The notes beneath the pieces were generated by a model. That model was not told where the DNA came from and did not search any database. It worked only from the letters and a program-made list of their open reading frames with translations. A program made the position numbers and the translations under genes. 64,000 nt of DNA, taken from assembly GCA_949130495.1 (NCBI GenBank), contig OX422207.1, positions 371,835,868 through 371,899,867 of the forward strand, written 5' to 3'. This DNA comes from Sambucus nigra. Lineage: Eukaryota; Streptophyta; Magnoliopsida; Dipsacales; Adoxaceae. Positions 44,120 through 56,878 of the stretch are shown one piece after another. Every line of letters starts with the position of its first letter. The first letter of the stretch is position 1.

Positions 44120-46142
44120 TCAAAGGTTTGTTTAGGTTTTAAGCTCTTATTCCTAGGTGGCACAGGATAAAACGTCGAATCTACTTGTTTAATAGGAGGG
44201 TAGACATATTTGGTTTTTTGTTCAACATTATTCTTAGAGTAACTTGATTCACCAATATCTAACTTCAGTTGATTTTTATCAAAATCATTTTTTTAGCCTT
44301 GAAAATCTGGACAAGTTTCAATAGGTCTTTTGCCACCAGACACAAACTTTATGATTTCAAAGTTTTTAGTTTGTGTATTAGAGTTGGGACAAAAACCTAT
44401 TCTGGTTCTGTTATCAGAATTGGTTTTTCTTTTAGCTACACAATCTTCAAAACACGTAGAATTATTTTCAAATTTTACGAATTTTTTGAAGACTGTGGAT
44501 GTTTTCTCTTTTGTTTGTTCCAATTCTAACAGCATTCCTTTGTATTTCTTTTCCAGAATTTCATTAGAGTTAGACAACTCTTTCAGTTTTTGTTCAAATT
44601 TTTTGCTTTCAGTCTCATGAGCTAGACATTGAGTAGTATACTCTTCAGTTTTTTGTTTGATCATCAGACTTAAGGTTTCCATTTAATGGGTAAGATCCTT
44701 GACAATTTTTTTAAGCCTAGTGCTTTTCTTGAGAGTTTTTATGTAAAGGGTGTGAATGTCAGGAAGGTCATCATTTTCAGAGTCGCTAAGTGCGTGGTGT
44801 ACAGTATCCCCTACCGGTTCATTTTTAGGACTCACACACCCATTGACATCAACAATAGAATGTTTCCTTTGACTCACACACACGATATTTGAAGCGTTAT
44901 CAACATTCTCAAGAAATAAAGCAGATAAGCCAATAGGCATACTATCAGTCATGGTATGATCAGATTCATCATCATCATCATTGTAGATTATCTTAGGAAA
45001 GAATGACATGCGAGGGTCAAAAGTGTTAGATGACTCAGGTTCATCATTTCAGAATCACTTGAGTCATCCCAAGTCTTGCTTAATTGAGCCCTATTATGTT
45101 TATTAATTTTGTCTAAGTTAACTCTACAGTCACTAGCCATGTATACTAGCTTTCCACATTTATAGCATTCAACATTTTTAAGGTCTTTCTCATGTCTCTT
45201 GTGATTGTCAGACTGGTGTTTGTCTTGTCTTCTCTCATGAGTCATGTTGTTAGATTGATTTGGATAAGTAGGTTGGCCTTATCTTTTTGCTATTTTATTT
45301 TGAAAACTCACAATTTTCTTAAACTGTCTAGACATTAAGGTAATATGATTATCCAAAGTATCTAAATTACGGTCCTCATCAGAGTCTAAGTTAATGTTAG
45401 GTATGTTAAACTCATGTGTGGTCAACTTAGATGAAAAGACAAGATTGGAGGTAGACTGTCTCTTTTGGGAGTGGGTTAATTGTTTCTTAAATTCTAATTC
45501 CATTTCCACAGTTCTCAATTTTCTACTAAGGAGTTCAGGTGTGAGATTTTAATCTACCATCTCCTCAATTGCATATCTCTTACTATCAATTTTTTGTGGA
45601 TGTGATCTTAGAATTTTAGATACAATTTCCTTTCTATAATAAACAATCCCATTAGCATGCAATTTGGTCACAATGTCTGTCAGTCTAATATATAAGTCAT
45701 CAAATGGCTTTGTCTCAGTCATGATTAAGGTGTTATGCTGCTGGATTAACATTTGAGTTTTAGAAGCTTTAACTATGGTATCACCCGCATGAGGTTTCAC
45801 TAGGGTGTCCCATAATTCTTTAAAAGTAGAGCAGAATGATATCCTCTTAAATTCCTGTTCATTGATAGACATGAATATGGCATTTTTGCCTTTATTGTTA
45901 TTAAGTGAAACATGTTTTTCTTCTTTAGTGAATTCACTTAGTAACTTTCTAATCCTCACATTACTTCCTTCAGTGATCGATTTAGAAGTAAAAGTGTAAC
46001 CATTTTCAATAACTTCCCAGACATTATCTCCCAAAGTCCCTTGGATGAATGCCACCATCCTTACCTTCCAGTAAGGGAAGTTGGTTCCATTAAAGAGAGG
46101 GGGTTAGGACAGGTTACCTAATCTCTCAAATTTCTTGTCCAT
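44120..46142 (-). pseudogene. Copia gag (N-terminal and central part)
   Basis: ATG 46142 begins MDKKFERLGNL. After a stop comes FNGTNFPYWKVRM, then the UBN2-type capsid domain (CSTFKELWDTLVK, KPFDDLYIRLTDIV, KILRSHPQK). A knuckle follows near 45165, CYKCGKLVYMASDC, with Tyr replacing the His ligand. A Glu/Lys-rich coiled coil (44682-44500) comes next, and the frame runs to the CACTA-1 border at 44120. Long gags with coiled coils fit the Sirevirus group. Several stops separate the parts. Confidence 0.85.
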
Positions 46143-46204
46143 AATTCATTTTTTAGAAAATAATTTTAGAAACACGTGATCTAAAGAATTTTTTAGAAAC
46201 CAAA

Positions 46205-46216
46205 GCTCTAATACTA
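46205..46216 (-). promoter_or_regulatory. Primer-binding site of the copia element
   Basis: On the minus strand ATTAGTATTAGAGC follows the LTR end; it differs at two positions from the initiator tRNA-Met site TGGTATCAGAGC. Confidence 0.7.
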
Positions 46217-46218
46217 AT

Positions 46219-48157
46219 TGAAAAACTACCACTTAAGTCGTTTAATACAAGATTAAACTATCTAAATGGCTCCCAACAGTTTGTTGAAGAAACTCTTTTC
46301 TTAAAACAAATTTTAAACACAAGATGTGTAAAATAGTTATGAAAGAGTAATTTTAGTTATAGGTTTACCAGTTTTGAAAAAAAAAAACTTAAACAGAATA
46401 AACCAACAACAACCTCAAGAAAGGGATGAGAGTAAAAGGAAGTGTACACAAGAAATTTTAACGTGGTAAAATACCACCCAATTGGGGAAACATCCACGGT
46501 GACCTCTACGCCACAAAAGTTAAAAATCCACTAAAAACGAGTAACAGATTACAAGCTATGCAATAATCAAGATAGACAAACAAACCTAATATAAGTTCAT
46601 AAATGTACCAACTCCTCTGGCAAGTTATGACTTCTCCTAAGGTTCTGATTGTTGCTAATGTTCTCCCAACTTCTTATCTTTACTCCTTTTAGCTTTACGT
46701 TGACTCTAACAGTCCAATATCTCAACACCAACATGTTTCAGTGTAATAGTGTGAAGGTTTATGTGGTGTAGTTCTCTAAACTCACGCATGCAATTCACTC
46801 ACACTTAATTATAGACAATATGAGAATTAAATTACAAATAGATCTATCTATATGCAAGGGTTTCTAAAATTAGCTTAGTCAAATAATTCAGACTTTGGAT
46901 CTTTCAAATAATCGCAGATCAAGAAGGAATCTTGCCATACAAACTAGCCAAGATCCTATTCACTTTCTTTGTTTTGAAAATAGTAATTAAAAGTGAAAAC
47001 CCCAATCAAGATCTCAAAACTAGATCTAAGTATGACAGTTTGAGTAAGTTGAAATCAGAAACGGTATTGTTGGTTTAGGGTTTGAAAACAACATTTAATT
47101 TGAAAACAACTAACAAAAAATTGATTTCTCAAAACAAGAAATCGAATCTAGAAAATAACTAAGTGATCTGTATCAAAGAAATCAAATCTCAGATTTCTAT
47201 ATGAAGAAATAGAGACTTAATCAATGTGATTAAGTTGTCAAAGAGATATAAGACAGTAGAGGAAAAACTTCTCAAATCACGAACTATAAACACTAAGAAA
47301 AAGATTTTCTGGTTTGGATTTGGTTTGAAGTTTGAGTTAGGGTTTGTAAAAACTTTTCGAACTCTTTCTTTTTCTCTCTAACTCTCTTCTCTCTTTTTTT
47401 CTCTCAGAGGTAACAATGTCCAAAAGTTACAAAATTGAAGACGAAGTCTCCTTATATACTACGAGAAGAAGGCTCTGGAAGATCGAGGGGAAATAAACGA
47501 TCAGGATTGATTTCAAGTCAATCTGAGGGTTGCCAAGCCACCGCATTTAAAATAGATTTGATTGGTTCAAAATCAAACACATGGATTATAAGAAAACACA
47601 TGCAGATCGTTAACTAAAATGATCCAATGGTGCACAGTGAGTCTAGAGAATGTGAATATAAGAAAACACACATCAGGACGTTATATAAAGGAAACACGTA
47701 TAAGGCTGCGATGTAATAAAAAATGCGTGTTTTTGAAGATTTGGAAATACAAATTGCACCCACAATATTCTCAAGCGCTTTCGGTTCTACCCAACCAAAA
47801 TTTATGCCATGAAAACAAATTATAAATCAGCCGCAAGGGTTTTTAAGCCAACCAAATTAATTTCAAAAAATCATTTTAAAATCTTAGAAATTATTTAAAA
47901 ATTCCCAAAAATAGTAAAAAAATCAATTTCAAGGGAAGTAACTTACACATAACCAAATATATCATTATATGATGTATGTATGTAGTCCTAGTGAGTGTTG
48001 TTGGTGAGCTACCTTTTAAGAACTGGTAGAGGTATTAAGTTGAGTCTGAGCTTCCTTTGGTAACTAGGGATGGGACTCAAATTTTATCACAGTTTCCAAA
48101 CTAGATGAGCACCTATATAGTATAGATTTAAGTAAGTCTAGGATATAAGGTGCTTTA
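46219..48157 (-). repeat. 5' LTR of the copia element
   Basis: It is 1939 bp long, the same as its partner, with scattered substitutions. Its outer end reads GGTGCTTTA against GGTGCTTCA in the other copy. Confidence 0.92.
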
Positions 48158-48599
48158 CTGCCACTGCCCAACAGTATATTTAAACATGTTCAAACAGTAT
48201 ATATACCAAGCAAGATTCAACAATTCGTAAAAACTACATATGAGTTAACCAATAAATATTCATAACCAACCAACATTCAATATTCAAAAAATAAATATAA
48301 ATAATATCCAACATTCAATATTAAATATTCAAATCAAATAAATACAAATAATGTCAAGGGTTTGGGTTTTGATAAGGCTTGAGAAGGAAGGTAGTCCACA
48401 CTACAAATGAATTGATACATCCATCAATTCGCCGAACGCCGACTTCCAATCATAAAGGTGCATTCTCTCTTTCGGGCCCAATATGCGTGATGTGAAACTT
48501 TGCCTCAATATCTTACAACACATGTCCATAAACCACACTACCTGGGTGTGTGTTCGGGTCTCTTAACCCCCTAGATATAGGTGTTCCACTAAAGAGGTC

Positions 48600-49986
48600 T
48601 ATTAAATACACACTCGGCCAACCCATTGTTTACATAGGCCATTCGACGAGGGTCAAGGTGGAAAATGGATCATAATTAGGCGACGAGTGGGTGCGTATCG
48701 ACAATGAGGGTGAGAGAGATGGAACAATGGTGTCCTCGTCTACTGCCTTCCCCTTGCCCTTATATGAGGTGGACCCCAACGGATGCTTCATGTACTCGAA
48801 CATATTAAGGATCATCGCCTACAACCTTTCTAACTTATCGCCCTAGTTTCCACCTTACGAGCTAACCCGGTGTTGCTCATTATAATCCAAGTGAGCCTCG
48901 ACTTCCCCACTCAAGAGCTCACCCCCTTGTCCTCCCCTTGTGATTCACCCTAAGAACTTGTCTTAGTGCGTCCATAGCCAGAGATGCCTTGTCAGCAACA
49001 GACTAAGAGTTGTTCGTTTCCTTAAGCTTTGCCTTAAATGATAAAAAGTACATGATTAGTTAAGCTAATAAAAAAATTATAACGTAACTAAAAAAAATAA
49101 AACAATTGTAAGATATTTTTATAACTTACAATCATGGTTGCCACACTCGGGGACACCTCCTTTTTCCTTGCCCTTCTTCTTCTGAATTGCAACATAGGTA
49201 TCGAGCTTATGTGGCCTATCCCCAAGGCCATTCCCATCTCCTGAAATAAAATAATGCAAAATTAGTAAGTAATGCAAAGTGATGCTAATTTAGAATAACA
49301 TAAAACTAAAAGAAAAGAAAATTAAAAACTTACCATCATGTGCTCCACCTCGGCGTAAGACGTACGCCCGAAGTAGTGTACATCGACCTTTTTTATTCGC
49401 TCTTCCCTCCCCGATTACCGAGATGTCAACTACCTCTCCTGGATCTCATTGTCAACAAAGTGCTTACACGGTGCCAATGAGATCGGCTTCTTCGACGGTA
49501 CGGTGTCACAGAGCCTCAATATAGGCTCTCGGTCATACCCAAAGTACTATGCTCGCATGTTTTTCTTCTACGTTTTTTATTGATCTCTGAATTATTCTAA
49601 CGTGGAGTCGTCAACATGGAGGGGCGGGCTGAGTTGTTCCTGTCAGACAAATATAAACCAAAAATAAAGTAAGTGTAAGTTGTATTTAAATTACAAAATA
49701 CAATAAAATATAAATGTAAATATAATTATATACATAATTATAAATACATAATAAAAATAAAGTGAGTATCCACCTGTAGTGCCCCGCAGATGCCCCTCTT
49801 GAGCTCCTGTGGTACCTTCCTCCAATCCGTGTACCCCGGGCCGACGATCGACTTGAGAAACTCTAGGGATCTAGCCAGTAAGGTCGTCTTGTTCTCGATG
49901 ATGGACCCAAACTTGTCCCATTTTAGGTGCCTAGTGGCAGACGAGCCTTCCTCGCCTCCGCTATTGTGATGCCCTAATGAAGCCAT
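48600..49986 (-). pseudogene. CACTA-2 TNPA-like protein
   Basis: ATG 49986 begins MASLGHHNSGGEEG. Exon 1 has LARSLEFLKSIVGPGYTDWRKVP, parallel to LARSLKLVKMIIGPRYTSWREVP in CACTA-1. Later exons carry traces of PISLAP and DNEIQER and a GRPHKLDTYV-like segment, and the last one FEYMKHPLG with KGKGKAVDEDT. Introns with GT/AG borders lie in between, including a GTAAGTTTTT donor near 49334 where CACTA-1 has GC. Stops and frameshifts are present throughout. Confidence 0.75.
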
Positions 49987-51261
49987 TTCCTACAAAAATA
50001 AATTGTTGTTATTAGTACAAACATGTATATGAGCAAATGATCAAATTCGAATGAATAAAAGCATTAAATTGACTAAAATCCAAATGAATTAAGGCACTAA
50101 TCGAATACAAGTTAATGAATAATACAAATCCATGTCATCAACCAAACTAAGCATTGTTTCAAATAAATGGAATACTTGTTAAAAATATAAAAATTGTTTC
50201 AAATTCGGGTCATGTCACGGACTAAGAATTAATGGTTAAGCTGAGTAAGATCCAAATTAACATATTCAATAACCAATCCAATAATTTTGATTCATATCCA
50301 CCTAAACTGATTAAATCAAAATGAATAAAAGTATTGAACGGTCATTCGATATTAATAAAGGACTAGAAGAATACCAGTTAATGACATTATAATAATACAA
50401 ATCCATATCATAAACAAAACTAAGCATTGTTTTAAATAATTGGAATACTCATTATGAATCTAAAAATTGTTTCAAATTCGGATTATCATCTAAAATGGAT
50501 TGATATTCTGTAGGAGAAGTCATGCTTTGGTGCGTGTAAGACGATTGACCTCAACTCGTTGTTGATATACTCCGAGTAAACACTTGCTTGACCTTTTAAA
50601 AGTCACAAAAAAATGGCCCATCGCTCACGTGCTCTTTCCTCTTCAATTTGAAAGAGTCAACCATGATCAAATTGGTGTCAGGATCAACTTTACAAGCATT
50701 TTTATCCTCAAATCTTACCCAATCAAAGTAAAACACAACCTCTTTGAAAACTATATAGCCAAATTCATATATATTTCAAATGACACTATAGTAAGTCATT
50801 TCAGCTTAAAAGAGGTTTTTATCTTTCGCGCTCGCTCAAGTAAGAGCCTTCTATGAAATTCTCGAGTTTTGTGCATTTGTATTTTCCTCGTACACCCTTA
50901 CACCGACTACGTAACCATTCCATCGATATTTTTTGTACTAGTGTGCCATGAACAAGGGTCCAGTGGCTAGACGAGCAAGTCTTGATTCCGCATCACTCGT
51001 CTTTAAGTGTTGAGATTATAGAAAAATTAAATAGGTTAGTTTTATTGCTTTCTTGTAATGTGAAATTTAATAAGAGACATTTTCATTATAGTTACCTCAT
51101 GTGACACCCACAACCTAAATTCGTTGTCTGATTGTGACATCATTCTTCGTCTTTTATTGTTCCCACGGGTATCATATTTTCTGAATTGATTGTGATGAAC
51201 GTATTACGAAATTGATCATGTATAAAAATTAAAATAAGGTAAAAGTTAAAATAATATAAAC
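49987..51261 (-). pseudogene. CACTA-2 spacer with remains of a DUF4216-like end
   Basis: Minus-strand fragments such as DNEFRLWVSHE and a Trp/Ser-Gly-rich stretch between 51130 and 50560 suggest the C-terminal part of a TNP2 protein, heavily interrupted by stops. Between 50500 and 49990 I see only AT-rich DNA, with two similar stretches (50130-50220 and 50395-50480) that look like an old duplication. Confidence 0.4.
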
Positions 51262-53844
51262 TCACTTTTTCCATTCTTTTACATCTTCATGTGTGTCAAA
51301 TAGATAACGAGCTACTTGTTCGTGTTGAAAACACGTTAATTTCACTTGCTTGCCCATCACCTGACCACCTTAATCGACAAACTCATCACTATTATCCAAG
51401 TTGCTTGGGTTAGGCATATAGTACTGAGTGTAGATTAATGGCTCCACAGTGATGTATTCCTCTACAATTGATCCTCCAATGTATCTTGTATTCTTGACGT
51501 AGTCTTTGAAAATTTTCATCAATCTTTTAAATGGATACATCCACCCATATCTAACTGGGCCGCAAAGAAATGCCTCATCGCATAGGTGTACCAAAAAGTG
51601 AACACTTATGTCAAAAAAATGGGGAAAAGTACTTCTCCAACACATAAATCGCTTCAGTTGCCACCACTTTTGCGGCCAATATGTGATCTCGATTGACTAC
51701 CTTCTCACTCACATAAAAGTGATAAGCAAATGCTAATTTGCATAATAACCCTCCGTAAATCCGTGTGCTTGGAGAAACAATGCTTAAACAATAGAGAAAC
51801 CAATTACATGATCACATGCCAATCTTGGGACTTACACTTATGTAAATCATGGGTAGCATAATTCACAATCCTTTGCAAGTTGGACGAAAAATTAGGCAGA
51901 ACTTTCAAATTATATGTTGTGTCTAAAAGAACCTTCTTTTCCTCACTCTTCAAATTAAATGCACCAGGGGGAATTATTGTCCTTACCCTACTATATTCTT
52001 TCAACCATAGTTGTGGCTTAAGTTTCAACGATTTAACGTATTTTCGTACAATTTTTTATCTTTCGAATAACTCCCCCCAAGGTATGTGCCCACAATATGT
52101 TCAGTGATCTTCTCCGTATGCTTCACATCCAATAGATAGACAACGAGTTATTCTTCCAATAAGGAAAGTAAAATAAAATTGACCTCTTAGACTATGCCTT
52201 TTTTTGTCTCAGTTTCATTCCCAGTTGGGATCTTCTTATGCTTGACATTATTAAATTTAGGATTCTTACCTGGCATAATAGGGCCACACTTAGAATATTT
52301 CATTTTAATTTCTGAACCTGAAGTCTTCTCAAAGGTAGCTTATGTTCGACCCCACACAGTAAAAAACTGGAACCTTTCTCAAATATAAAACTATAATCGA
52401 AGGGTAAAAACCACCTATGGCAATGGTACATATTTTTTCTGCTATCGATGAGATGCAGAGTTTCAGTCTCCTCTCCACAAATATGACACCACAAATAACC
52501 ATGTACTACACAACTGAATAATGTCCCATAAATTGGAAAATCATGAACTGCACACATCAACATAGCTTTCAGTGTTAACTCTTATTTTTTGAAAGAGTCA
52601 AATGCTTGCACACCCTTTTCCCATAACTCATTTAATTCTTCTAACAAAGGAATCAAGTAGACATCAATGTCCACACTTAGTGCCTCTATCCCAGGTATCA
52701 ATAAAGACAATATCGAAAATTTAGGTCTCATACACTGTGGAGGGAGGTTTAGTGGTGCTAGTATCGTTGTCCATACACTCTTATTAGTGCTTAGATTTCC
52801 AAATGGATTGAAACCATCTGTTGATATTGTCAAATGAATGTTACGCTTTTCTTGAGCAAAATCGGGATACTCATAATTCATCCTCTTCCAAGTTGTAGTC
52901 ACAATAGGATGACGCATGAGATTATCCCCTACTTCTGCCCTAGAATGCCAAGTCATTGCCTCATTTATCCATGGATATGTAAAAAATGCTTCAATCTAGG
53001 CCCAACGAGAAAATATTTCAAAACTTTTTAAGGCACTTTTGATCTTGTGCCTTCCTTGCCAGTAGATTGCATATATTTAGGTTCATCGCATACCGAACAC
53101 AGATCGATATTTTCAAACTCCTTTTGGTATAGTATGCAGTCATACACACAAGCATTAATTTATACTTCATTCCCAAACCTTTCAAACTGCTCTTCATAGT
53201 AAAATATTTATTTTGAAGCGTATTCTGCTTGGGTATCAAGCCCTTCACCCAATTTAAAACTCATGTCACGCTATTGTCAGACAAACCATATTGGGTCTTC
53301 GAACTATGCAAACCATCCATGGCATGTAAATTTATTTGATCATTGTCAAAGTCAGAGTACAGTGGTTGGGTCGCATTAAATTATAAACTTTGGTAGTTAT
53401 CGTCAAGGTTTATCCTGATATCTTCATGAGCACTGAACCATATATATTGTCAGTGACCCCATTTTCTTCCACTTCATGAACTCCATATGCGTCATTAACT
53501 AAATCCTCTAGCATATTATGATCTACATTGTTCTCCTTCCCTTGTACATTTATCCTACTTATTGAAAGTTGTTGTGAAGGTTGCTCGGGTACAAAAGGAA
53601 CCTTCGATTCCCTGTGAAAAATCCAAAATTAATAACTATCGTGCATACCTCATCTTAACAAATGTCATCCGACTGTTTTCAACTCAAACACCTTACCATT
53701 CCTACATTTAGCACACGAACACTGGAACTCTTCATCACTACGACATCTCTTTGTATATTTCACAAATTCGTTAGAACATTTGTGAAACACAACCCTTATT
53801 CTATTTGTCTCACCCATCCACTCTTTGTATTTATAATATCCCAT
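51262..53844 (-). pseudogene. CACTA-2 transposase (TNP2-like)
   Basis: ATG 53844 begins MGYYKYKEWMGETNR, the transposase-associated domain, with the Cys cluster CSCAKCRNGK. The TNP2 core follows: MTWHSRAEVGDNLMRHP, the acidic ISTDGFNPFGN motif, PPQCMRPKFSILSLLIPG, DVYLIPLLEELNELWEKGV, and the zinc-like segment YLWCHICGEETETL. A DUF4218-type region (FLCGPVRYGWMYPFKRLM, GSIVEEYI) leads to a stop at 51262-51264. Frameshifts split it into at least five pieces. It is more complete than the CACTA-1 copy. Confidence 0.88.
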
Positions 53845-54454
53845 CACATCTACTGAAAACATTCACCTATTATGGGCAAGAAGTGTATATTCTTGGATTA
53901 GTATAAACATAAGTGTATATTCATTTATTCGGTAGTAATATTGATAGTGATGATTTATATATAGTTATGTTACATTTCGCATTATTATTTATTTAACAGC
54001 AAGCTTTTAAAGTTTATAGTATGTTTCATTTATGTCTTATTTATATTCAGTAGAATCACAACCCTAAATGTTATAAATGACTTGGGCCAACCAACTTAAT
54101 GGTCATCTAAATGTTCAAATCCACTAGTCAATAATAATTCAAATAATAATGCGCAATATTATAATTGCCTCGGGCCAACCAACTCAATAGCCATCTAAAT
54201 GTTCAGATCCACCAGTCAACAACAATTTAAGAACCCAAAATAACATTCAAATAATAATGCGAAATATTATAAATGCCTAGGGCCTCCCAACTCAATGGTC
54301 ATCTAAATGTTCAAGTCCACCAATCAACAACTTATGAAGTGAACATGAGAATAAAAAAAGAATTATATCATATCATAGTGTCGTTATGTCATGCATTCAC
54401 ATAAGAATACATGCATACATGCATGCACACCACCACCACCACCCCCAAGCAATT

Positions 54455-54756
54455 GTCATATAATAAGTAATGAGGGTGAAAAGGTAATAAATAATCGTAT
54501 ACAAGTTGATTTAGTGTAAATTTAAACCTGCCTAGATTATAGTAACGAGAGCGGCAACTGATAACTATTAGCTCCTATTTCACTCACCTATTTGCCATCA
54601 TCTTTTTTATAATGGCAAATAGGTGCATGAAATAGGAGCCAAAGGCTATTTATTGCGGTTCTTATTACTATAATCTAGGTAGGTGTAAATTTACACGAAA
54701 TCAACTTCTATACGATTACTCATTACATTTTTCACCCTCGTTACTTGCTATATAAC
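54455..54756. mobile_element. Foldback MITE, about 300 bp
   Basis: The two halves are inverted copies of each other over about 140 bases at roughly 80% identity, centred near 54610. The outer ends read GTCATATAATAAGTAATGAG on the left and, on the other strand at the right, GTTATATAGCAAGTAACGAG. There is no coding capacity. The RNA would form one long hairpin. Confidence 0.8.
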
Positions 54757-55249
54757 ACTCTCTATAGCGTGCATGAATGCATATATTCTATAACAATTTA
54801 TGAGCAAAAACGTATATGTGTATATATACAGAGATAGATATAGAGAGAGAGAGAGAGGGAGAGATATGTACCAAAATGTGTGTACAGAGCGATAGAGATG
54901 GTCGCCGAAATATGTAAGGAAGAGGAAGGGAGTCGTCGCTGCTGCAATTAGAAAGAGAGAGATGTAAGGGCAAACCCACTAGAAACTAATTTATATCAAT
55001 TAACACAATATGTCAATTGATACCAATTACCAATTTCACTGTACAAATTTTAATTTCAATATACAAATATTAATTTCAGAATACACACTGAAGATTGCAT
55101 ATTTCCTCCATATCCTCTAAAGGGTGAGTGGTCATATCCCATCCAAGACTGCATATTTCTGTAATATACTTTGCAGCTCATGCACATTATTTTAATTTGA
55201 GAAAAATTCGTTTGCATATCCCCATAGTTCTCCAAGTATACGACATCGA

Positions 55250-55305
55250 TTCGCAAGTGTGAGTGTTATTTCAATTTGTCAATTGAAATAACACTTAACA
55301 CCGCA
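55250..55305. repeat. Leader hairpin of CACTA-2
   Basis: GTGTGAGTGTTATTTCAATT pairs with an inverse copy across TGTC. It is homologous to the 66-bp hairpin of CACTA-1. Confidence 0.75.
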
Positions 55306-55765
55306 TCATCTAGTATGTACCCAGAGAACATTAAGATCCGACAACAGAACTTTCCCTAAAAGTAACAAGTCTAAGCCACTAAGAATATTATTGTACAGAA
55401 ACTATGTCGTCCCAAACTATCCAAATGAGCCAATTAGAGAGATCTCATTACAGAGGTAATGACTTTGAACGGGTCTAAGGGATATTAAATGCTTACGCAA
55501 ACTAATTAGAAGGCTAGTATCTATGCGCACTTTATGTAATTCAAAGTAGTTATAAATTATCATGGTAAGTATGTTTCATTTATTCGATAGCAATGTTTAT
55601 AGTGATGATTTATGCATAGTTATGAACGTATTTCGCATTATTAATTGTTTAACAGTAACTTTTAAAATTTATAGTTTGGTCTAAGGGTCAACCAACTCAA
55701 TGACCATCTAAATGTTCAAATCCACCAGTCAACAACAATTCAACAATCTCTATGTGTGTGTGTGT

Positions 55766-55769
<4 letters not shown>

Positions 55770-55812
<43 letters not shown>
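55770..55812. repeat. (GA)n microsatellite
   Basis: About 21 GA units. The Ser/Leu-rich ORFs on the other strand are artefacts of it. Confidence 0.95.
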
Positions 55813-55816
<4 letters not shown>

Positions 55817-56044
55817 GATGTATATATAGAGAGAGATGTACCGAAATGTGTGTAGAGAGAGAGAGATAGTCGTCGAAATATGTGAGGAAGAGGAAAAGGG
55901 GTCTCCGCTGCTACAATTAAAGAGAGAACCCAAATATCATATACCAATTACCAAATATCAGATACCAAATACCAATTTCAATTTATAACACCAATTTCAA
56001 TTTCTATCTCAAATTCAATTTGTAATACCAATTTCAATTTCAAT

Positions 56045-56270
56045 TTATACACACGCACACTGAAACATACACTAACACACACACACATACACTAACACAC
56101 ACAAACTGAAACACACATAAACACACACACACACTAACACACTCACACACACACTGAAACACGCATATTCACACTAAAACATTCACACACGGACACACAC
56201 ACTTAAACACACATGGTCACACACATACTCTAAAATATACAAACACAGACACACACACACTGAAAAAAAT
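56045..56270. repeat. CA-rich low-complexity tract in CACTA-2
   Basis: ACACAC runs broken by CTGAAACACA-like units. It is the counterpart of the TG-rich tract in CACTA-1. Confidence 0.85.
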
Positions 56271-56449
56271 GCAGAGAGAGAGCGAGAGAAATGTACCAGT
56301 GAGAGGAGGGAGATGGAGAATCGCAGTAGTAGGGAGGAGAGAAAGGGAGAATCGCAGCAGGGAGGAGAGAGAGAGAGAGAATAGCGAGGGAAAGGTAAAT
56401 GAAATGCGAGGGAAAGGAAAATAATAAGCGATTAGGGTTTTATTTTTTT

Positions 56450-56620
56450 AAAGTTGTCACGGACGTGTCATGGCCAAAGATCGTGACAACTTCTTAAGGT
56501 TGTCATGGTCTTTTACAGTGACTGGTCTGTGACAACTAAGTTGTCATGGTCAAAGATCGTGACATAAAATAATTTTTTTTTATCACGATTTTTTACCATG
56601 ACTACCTTGGCCGGGTGAAG
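56450..56620. repeat. CACTA-2 right subterminal repeats
   Basis: Alternating GTTGTCATGGTCAAAGATCGTGAC-like units, about five of them, just inside the CACTA terminus. Confidence 0.85.
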
Positions 56621-56878
56621 GGTGCCATTTTGGCATTTTTGGAGTAGTGAAAAGGATTTTAACTCTTTTACTATTATGATGCAAAATTTGGAGTAGAGAA
56701 CGAGGGTGAGTGATATCATTTTTTACAAATCTTTCATGGATATCCTACTTCAGTGATAATAAAGTGCATTTCACCGGTGCACATAAGTTACCGATTTGGG
56801 GTTGAACCATGTAAATATATGTCTCTCTTTCTTCTCTTTTAACTCTTATGTACTCTTGCTTGCATTTTTGAAAGCTTA

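Larger units (their letters stand above)
25245..48157 (-). mobile_element. Sirevirus-like Ty1/copia element (minus strand) with nested CACTA-1
   Basis: Two LTRs of exactly 1939 bp (25245-27183 and 46219-48157) are flanked by the 5-bp target duplication CTGCC (25240-25244 and 48158-48162). The order on the minus strand is LTR, primer site, gag, then a 13.2-kb CACTA-1 insertion, then protease, integrase, reverse transcriptase, RNase H, polypurine tract and LTR. The copia order (integrase before reverse transcriptase), the gag with a coiled-coil tail and the pol motifs fit the SIRE/Maximus group. Removing it rejoins CACTA-2 sequence homologous to CACTA-1 at about 43970-44000, which confirms the borders. 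Confidence 0.92.
53845..55750 (-). other. CACTA-2 leader with MITE insertion and hairpin
   Basis: No gene lies here. It holds a foldback MITE (54455-54756), short GA repeats (54840-54870) and a leader hairpin (55250-55305) shared with CACTA-1. A repeated phrase about CAACTCAATGGCCATCTAAATG recurs near 54090, 54175, 54290 and 55690. Confidence 0.6.
24920..56649 (-). mobile_element. CACTA-2 transposon (minus strand), split by nested insertions
   Basis: The left end CACTACACCAAAA at 24920 and the inverted right end CACTACTCCAAAA, ending 56649, carry the same kind of subterminal repeats. Between them, outside the copia insertion (25245-48157), lie TNPA-like (48600-49986) and TNP2-like (51262-53844) pseudogenes on the minus strand. 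The native length is about 8.8 kb. No clear 3-bp target duplication is visible (GTA versus AAA), so the pairing of the ends is inferred from family identity. Confidence 0.75.

Noticed and set aside
55697..55947. Ser/Leu-rich ORFs
   Set aside because: Artefacts of the (GA)n microsatellite.
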